From Pontederia crassipes (Eukaryota > Streptophyta > Magnoliopsida > Commelinales > Pontederiaceae), in NCBI GenBank assembly GCA_030549335.1, contig CM060195.1:14749501-14813500 (forward strand): a DNA stretch of 64,000 bases. Reading direction: 5' to 3'. The position numbers were made by a program, and so were the translations under genes. Of this stretch, positions 61,409 through 64,000 are shown piece by piece (positions within the stretch are counted from its first letter, which is position 1; the number at the start of each line of letters is the position of its first letter). The notes beneath the pieces were generated by a model that saw only the letters and a program-made list of their open reading frames with translations, did not search any database and had not been told where the DNA came from.

Positions 61409-61409
61409 T

Positions 61410-62090
61410 TGTGCTATTTTAATTCATCCTCAAATTGGATTATAAAATTTTCCTTCTCTTCTCTTTTTTTTCTTTCTTCTCGTTCTCTTCCCTTTCTCCT
61501 AACGAGCCTCTTGTCAAACAGTGTTAAGGGAGTTCGGATGATCCTTTCCCATGGTAGTGCCGCAACAAAAACATAAGAGAGCACAGAGAAAATATATCGA
61601 TATGTATAGCAAGATCCAAGATTGTAAAGAGTGCAAACCATGTGAATATCGCTGGTTTTGGGGGTGACTTCAGGCAACAGTCCAATAAAAATAACAAGAT
61701 CTAATCGTCTGCTTTAACTCCCAACTCGAACCAAGTCCAAATATGTTTTTTTTAACTGTTAGAGGAGTTCTCACCCCTTTGTTTCAGGACGGCCATGCTA
61801 TTAATTATGCAACGAACAGAAACCAGACACACTGAGGTATGTAAAAACGGTCCCTTTTTTATGTACATATACGATACGACCCGATCCATAAGAAGTATGA
61901 GTAAATCCCACGAGCACCATGACATCTACAGACAGAACATGAACTGTTATAGCTAAAAAAAGATTTGGTCTTAGATAATATAACATGAAATTTTGGACGG
62001 ATTCTGATTAATTGTTGACAAAAACTAAAGATGATGACGATTCATCAACAAATGGCTGTACAGTTTGAAGGAGAAAATTTGGGACAAAAT
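61410..62090. other. Spacer between glycosyltransferase and MEE60-like genes
   Basis: It contains the TC-rich (+ strand) upstream region of the glycosyltransferase and the 3' flank of the MEE60-like gene. No gene or RNA recognised. Confidence 0.4.
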
Positions 62091-62093
62091 AAA

Positions 62094-62651
62094 TTAGCGA
62101 GTGAAAGCATAGAACACGATGGCGGCGTAAATGAGCAGCCCGGCGGGGATGAGGATGACGAGAGGCACGACAGCCCCGGCGGCAGCGCCGCTGCAGCCGA
62201 GCCGACCGAGCTTGATCTGGACGACGTTGACGAGGGCCAGCATCAGGAAAGTGCAGCCGGAGACGGATCCGGCGGCGGACGCGATGAGACCACCCCGGAG
62301 CAGCGCCTTGTTGACGCGGGCGTGGCGGCGGACGAAGGCGGCGGCGGCGTAGCGCGGGAGTACGACGCTGATGGCCTGCTTGAGGCAGAGAGCGACAAGG
62401 CTGGAGAAGAGGAAGGAGGCGAAGGCGAATACGTGGAAGCAGACAAGGTTCTCCTCCACCCTGTCGCCCACGGCGCACTCGCCAGTTGAGAGGGCGGTGG
62501 CGCCGTCGGAGGAGGGGCTCCAGGCGAGGCCAACGAAGACGGCGAACGTGAAGAGGGAGTTGACGTTGACGATGCCGTCGAGGGCGGTGATGTGGATGCT
62601 CGTAGCCCCGCCTCTGGTCCCAGAGGTCTCGTAAATCTCTTCCTCGTCCAT
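62094..62651 (-). CDS. MEE60-like four-helix membrane protein
   Basis: Plant-specific membrane protein of unknown biochemical role; relatives include Arabidopsis MATERNAL EFFECT EMBRYO ARREST 60 (recalled, not searched). The frame gives 185 aa from the ATG at 62651 (CCCATGGAC, good context); upstream codons to 62717 are open but contain no ATG. After an acidic N-terminus comes the conserved block SIHITALDGIVNVNSLFTFAVFVGLAW (18-44), then VEENLVCFHVFAFASFLFSSLVALCLKQAI (65-94), a basic loop (RYAAAAFVRRHARVNKALLR), helix 3 about 118-146 and helix 4 about 156-182, ending VFYAFTR. Four hydrophobic segments are visible. It is a single exon with high GC, like the other genes here. Confidence 0.8.
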   Translation of the reverse strand: MDEEEIYETSGTRGGATSIHITALDGIVNVNSLFTFAVFVGLAWSPSSDGATALSTGECAVGDRVEENLVCFHVFAFASFLFSSLVALCLKQAISVVLPRYAAAAFVRRHARVNKALLRGGLIASAAGSVSGCTFLMLALVNVVQIKLGRLGCSGAAAGAVVPLVILIPAGLLIYAAIVFYAFTR

Positions 62652-62869
62652 GGGAGTGTCGTGAATGGCCACAGCGCGCTGGAGAGGAGCAGGCGGAGTG
62701 GAGTGCGAAGAGATCAATCGAACAAAAGGGGCACCTTTTTTCGAACAATGGCGTAACGCAGCTTCTGGCGTGCACGGTAATGTTACGAAACCAGACCGAT
62801 CGAAACAAGCCGATGGGCCTTGTTTCCTTCGGTTCGGGTCGGGACCTAATCTTTATTAAAATAATATTA

Positions 62870-64000
62870 TCTAATAAACACTAATGGATTAATTGTAAAG
62901 ATATTCAACAAAGATATAAGATAATTCAATAATAACCTATTAATTCATATTTTAAATATTTAAATGTAAGCAATATTAAATATTGCCTTATATATATTAT
63001 TTTTTAGTTTAAATGATATTATTTTATTTTTAAAAAATTGTGAACACTTTTTATCTTTTTATTTTTTTTATATGTTTCTTTTTTTTCTCGTCCACCAAAT
63101 TTCAGATTAATTTTAGTCCGTCAATTCAAACTGATTTTTCTTATACTAATTTTCTTTTCTAATTCACCTTCTATAATATATTGCAGTTTCTATTTTTCTA
63201 TGTTTTCGTTTTTCCGGCATTCCTTCCTTAATTATACCTCATATAATCTACTTTATTTCTTTTTTTTTCCTCTACCCTCAACAACTCTTCCTCAGTTCCT
63301 CGCATTATTATTATATTTTACTATTTTTTTAACTAAAATTTGGGTCAAACCAGTTTTCCAATTTCCTCTGGTCGTCCTTTCCAACCCGATTTGTTTAAAA
63401 ATGAGTTTATACATTAATTTGGACCGGGGGTTGGAAAACAAGCAGTGTACTAAGGCCAGGCTACACAAAGTAAGAGACATCTTGAATCTTTGACATATTT
63501 ATTTGGAAAGTATTTTTTCCCCCTTTGCAACGGCTAAAGCAAAAGAAGAGGACACAGATGTTTACTAGAAGAGTTGTTATTCGAATGAAAATTCAGATGA
63601 AATCAACTATATAAATCAGAGTCGACGTTTAATATAAAGAAATAGTATTGGCATCTGTCTGTCTAATATTTGCTATTTAGCGAAAAGTGAATGTCTCTTG
63701 CTTCATCGCGTTGCAGGCACCAGCATGTCTTCTGCAGAACATCATGAAGAAACAGTGAAAAATAGTATATTGAGAGTCCTGTGCTGGTATGCATTACAAG
63801 GCTAGGTGCAACACACAAGTAGAAGAAAAAGCAGAGGAAGCCCAGCAAACAACTTTGTGATCGTCCTTCAGTTAGGAAAGTATAGTCATCTTTGATAGCT
63901 TCAGTTAAACAACTTGGTAAATATAAAGAGAACAAAGAAAAAATCACACCTACAACTGCCAACCTTTTGTGATTCCCCAGCAACAATGACATAAAGAAAA
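62870..64000. other. AT-rich right edge; possible partial gene after 63660
   Basis: 62870-63500 shows no gene. From 63663 to 63992 the minus strand has an open frame of 109 codons with hydrophobic segments (LAVVGVIFSLFSLYLPSCL, LLGFLCFFFYLCVA). The word TTCTGCAG upstream of AAGACATGCTGGTGCC near 63730 could be a splice acceptor, so this may be the 3' part of a gene that runs out of the window. No family was recognised. Confidence 0.2.

Noticed and set aside
62652-62717. 22-codon N-terminal extension of the MEE60-like protein
   Set aside because: The frame is open but begins at TTG with no ATG; the ATG at 62651 has a good context and gives the expected family length.
62008-62808. 266-codon minus-strand frame
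   Set aside because: Arg/His/Pro-rich frame shifted against the MEE60-like gene; it lacks hydrophobic segments and family similarity.
1-64000. tRNA, rRNA or organelle DNA insertions
   Set aside because: Reading both strands by eye I found no convincing tRNA cloverleaf (no paired GGTTCGAATCC arm with matching acceptor stem) and no rRNA core sequence; a tRNAscan or organelle alignment was not possible here.

Overview
The window is nuclear DNA of a flowering plant, most likely a monocot. The four recognisable genes have GC-rich exons set in AT-rich, transposon-filled spacers, and two of them have spliced GT-AG introns. No organelle, bacterial or viral gene block is visible, and the species cannot be named from the sequence alone.

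Four protein-coding genes can be supported, all on the minus strand. At 5182-8514 is a four-exon NRT1/PTR (NPF) proton-coupled transporter of 599 residues, complete from ATG to stop. At the right end, within about 4.3 kb, lie a type-IV-like lipid-transfer protein (58393-58849, two exons; the last exon is only 29 nt), a GT4-type membrane glycosyltransferase (59805-61328, single exon, no ATG at its apparent start) and a four-helix membrane protein like MEE60 (62094-62651). They are not an operon and nothing shows a shared pathway.

The 50 kb between is a graveyard of mobile DNA. From left to right: a hAT-like MITE and a dead Ty3/gypsy protease-RT fragment (57-1915); a Mutator-like MITE with 135-bp arms (9523-10001); a 5.7-kb Helitron-like element (12372-18045) whose boundaries are fixed by a tandem repeat that it splits; two gypsy fragments (23940-25150); and an Athila-like element (leader at 27864, gag to 30726) interrupted by two CACTA elements. 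The larger CACTA (30727 to about 39050) carries transposase debris and a second complete CACTA (36586-38293, TSD TTA) with palindromic subterminal repeats. Further right come a hAT-like MITE (40008-40387), another CACTA remnant with minus-strand transposase pieces (47441 to about 50800), a MITE-like TIR element (53968-54633) and two CCGGTTCAACC-rich elements (about 55160-56085 and 56261-56964). The second of these splits an exon-like sequence of an unidentified gene.

I see no new multi-gene system. The most informative observations are the Helitron empty site, the dated nesting of CACTA elements, the hidden last exon of the lipid-transfer gene, and the missing start codon of the glycosyltransferase. 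All assignments come from reading motifs by eye; no database search was run.
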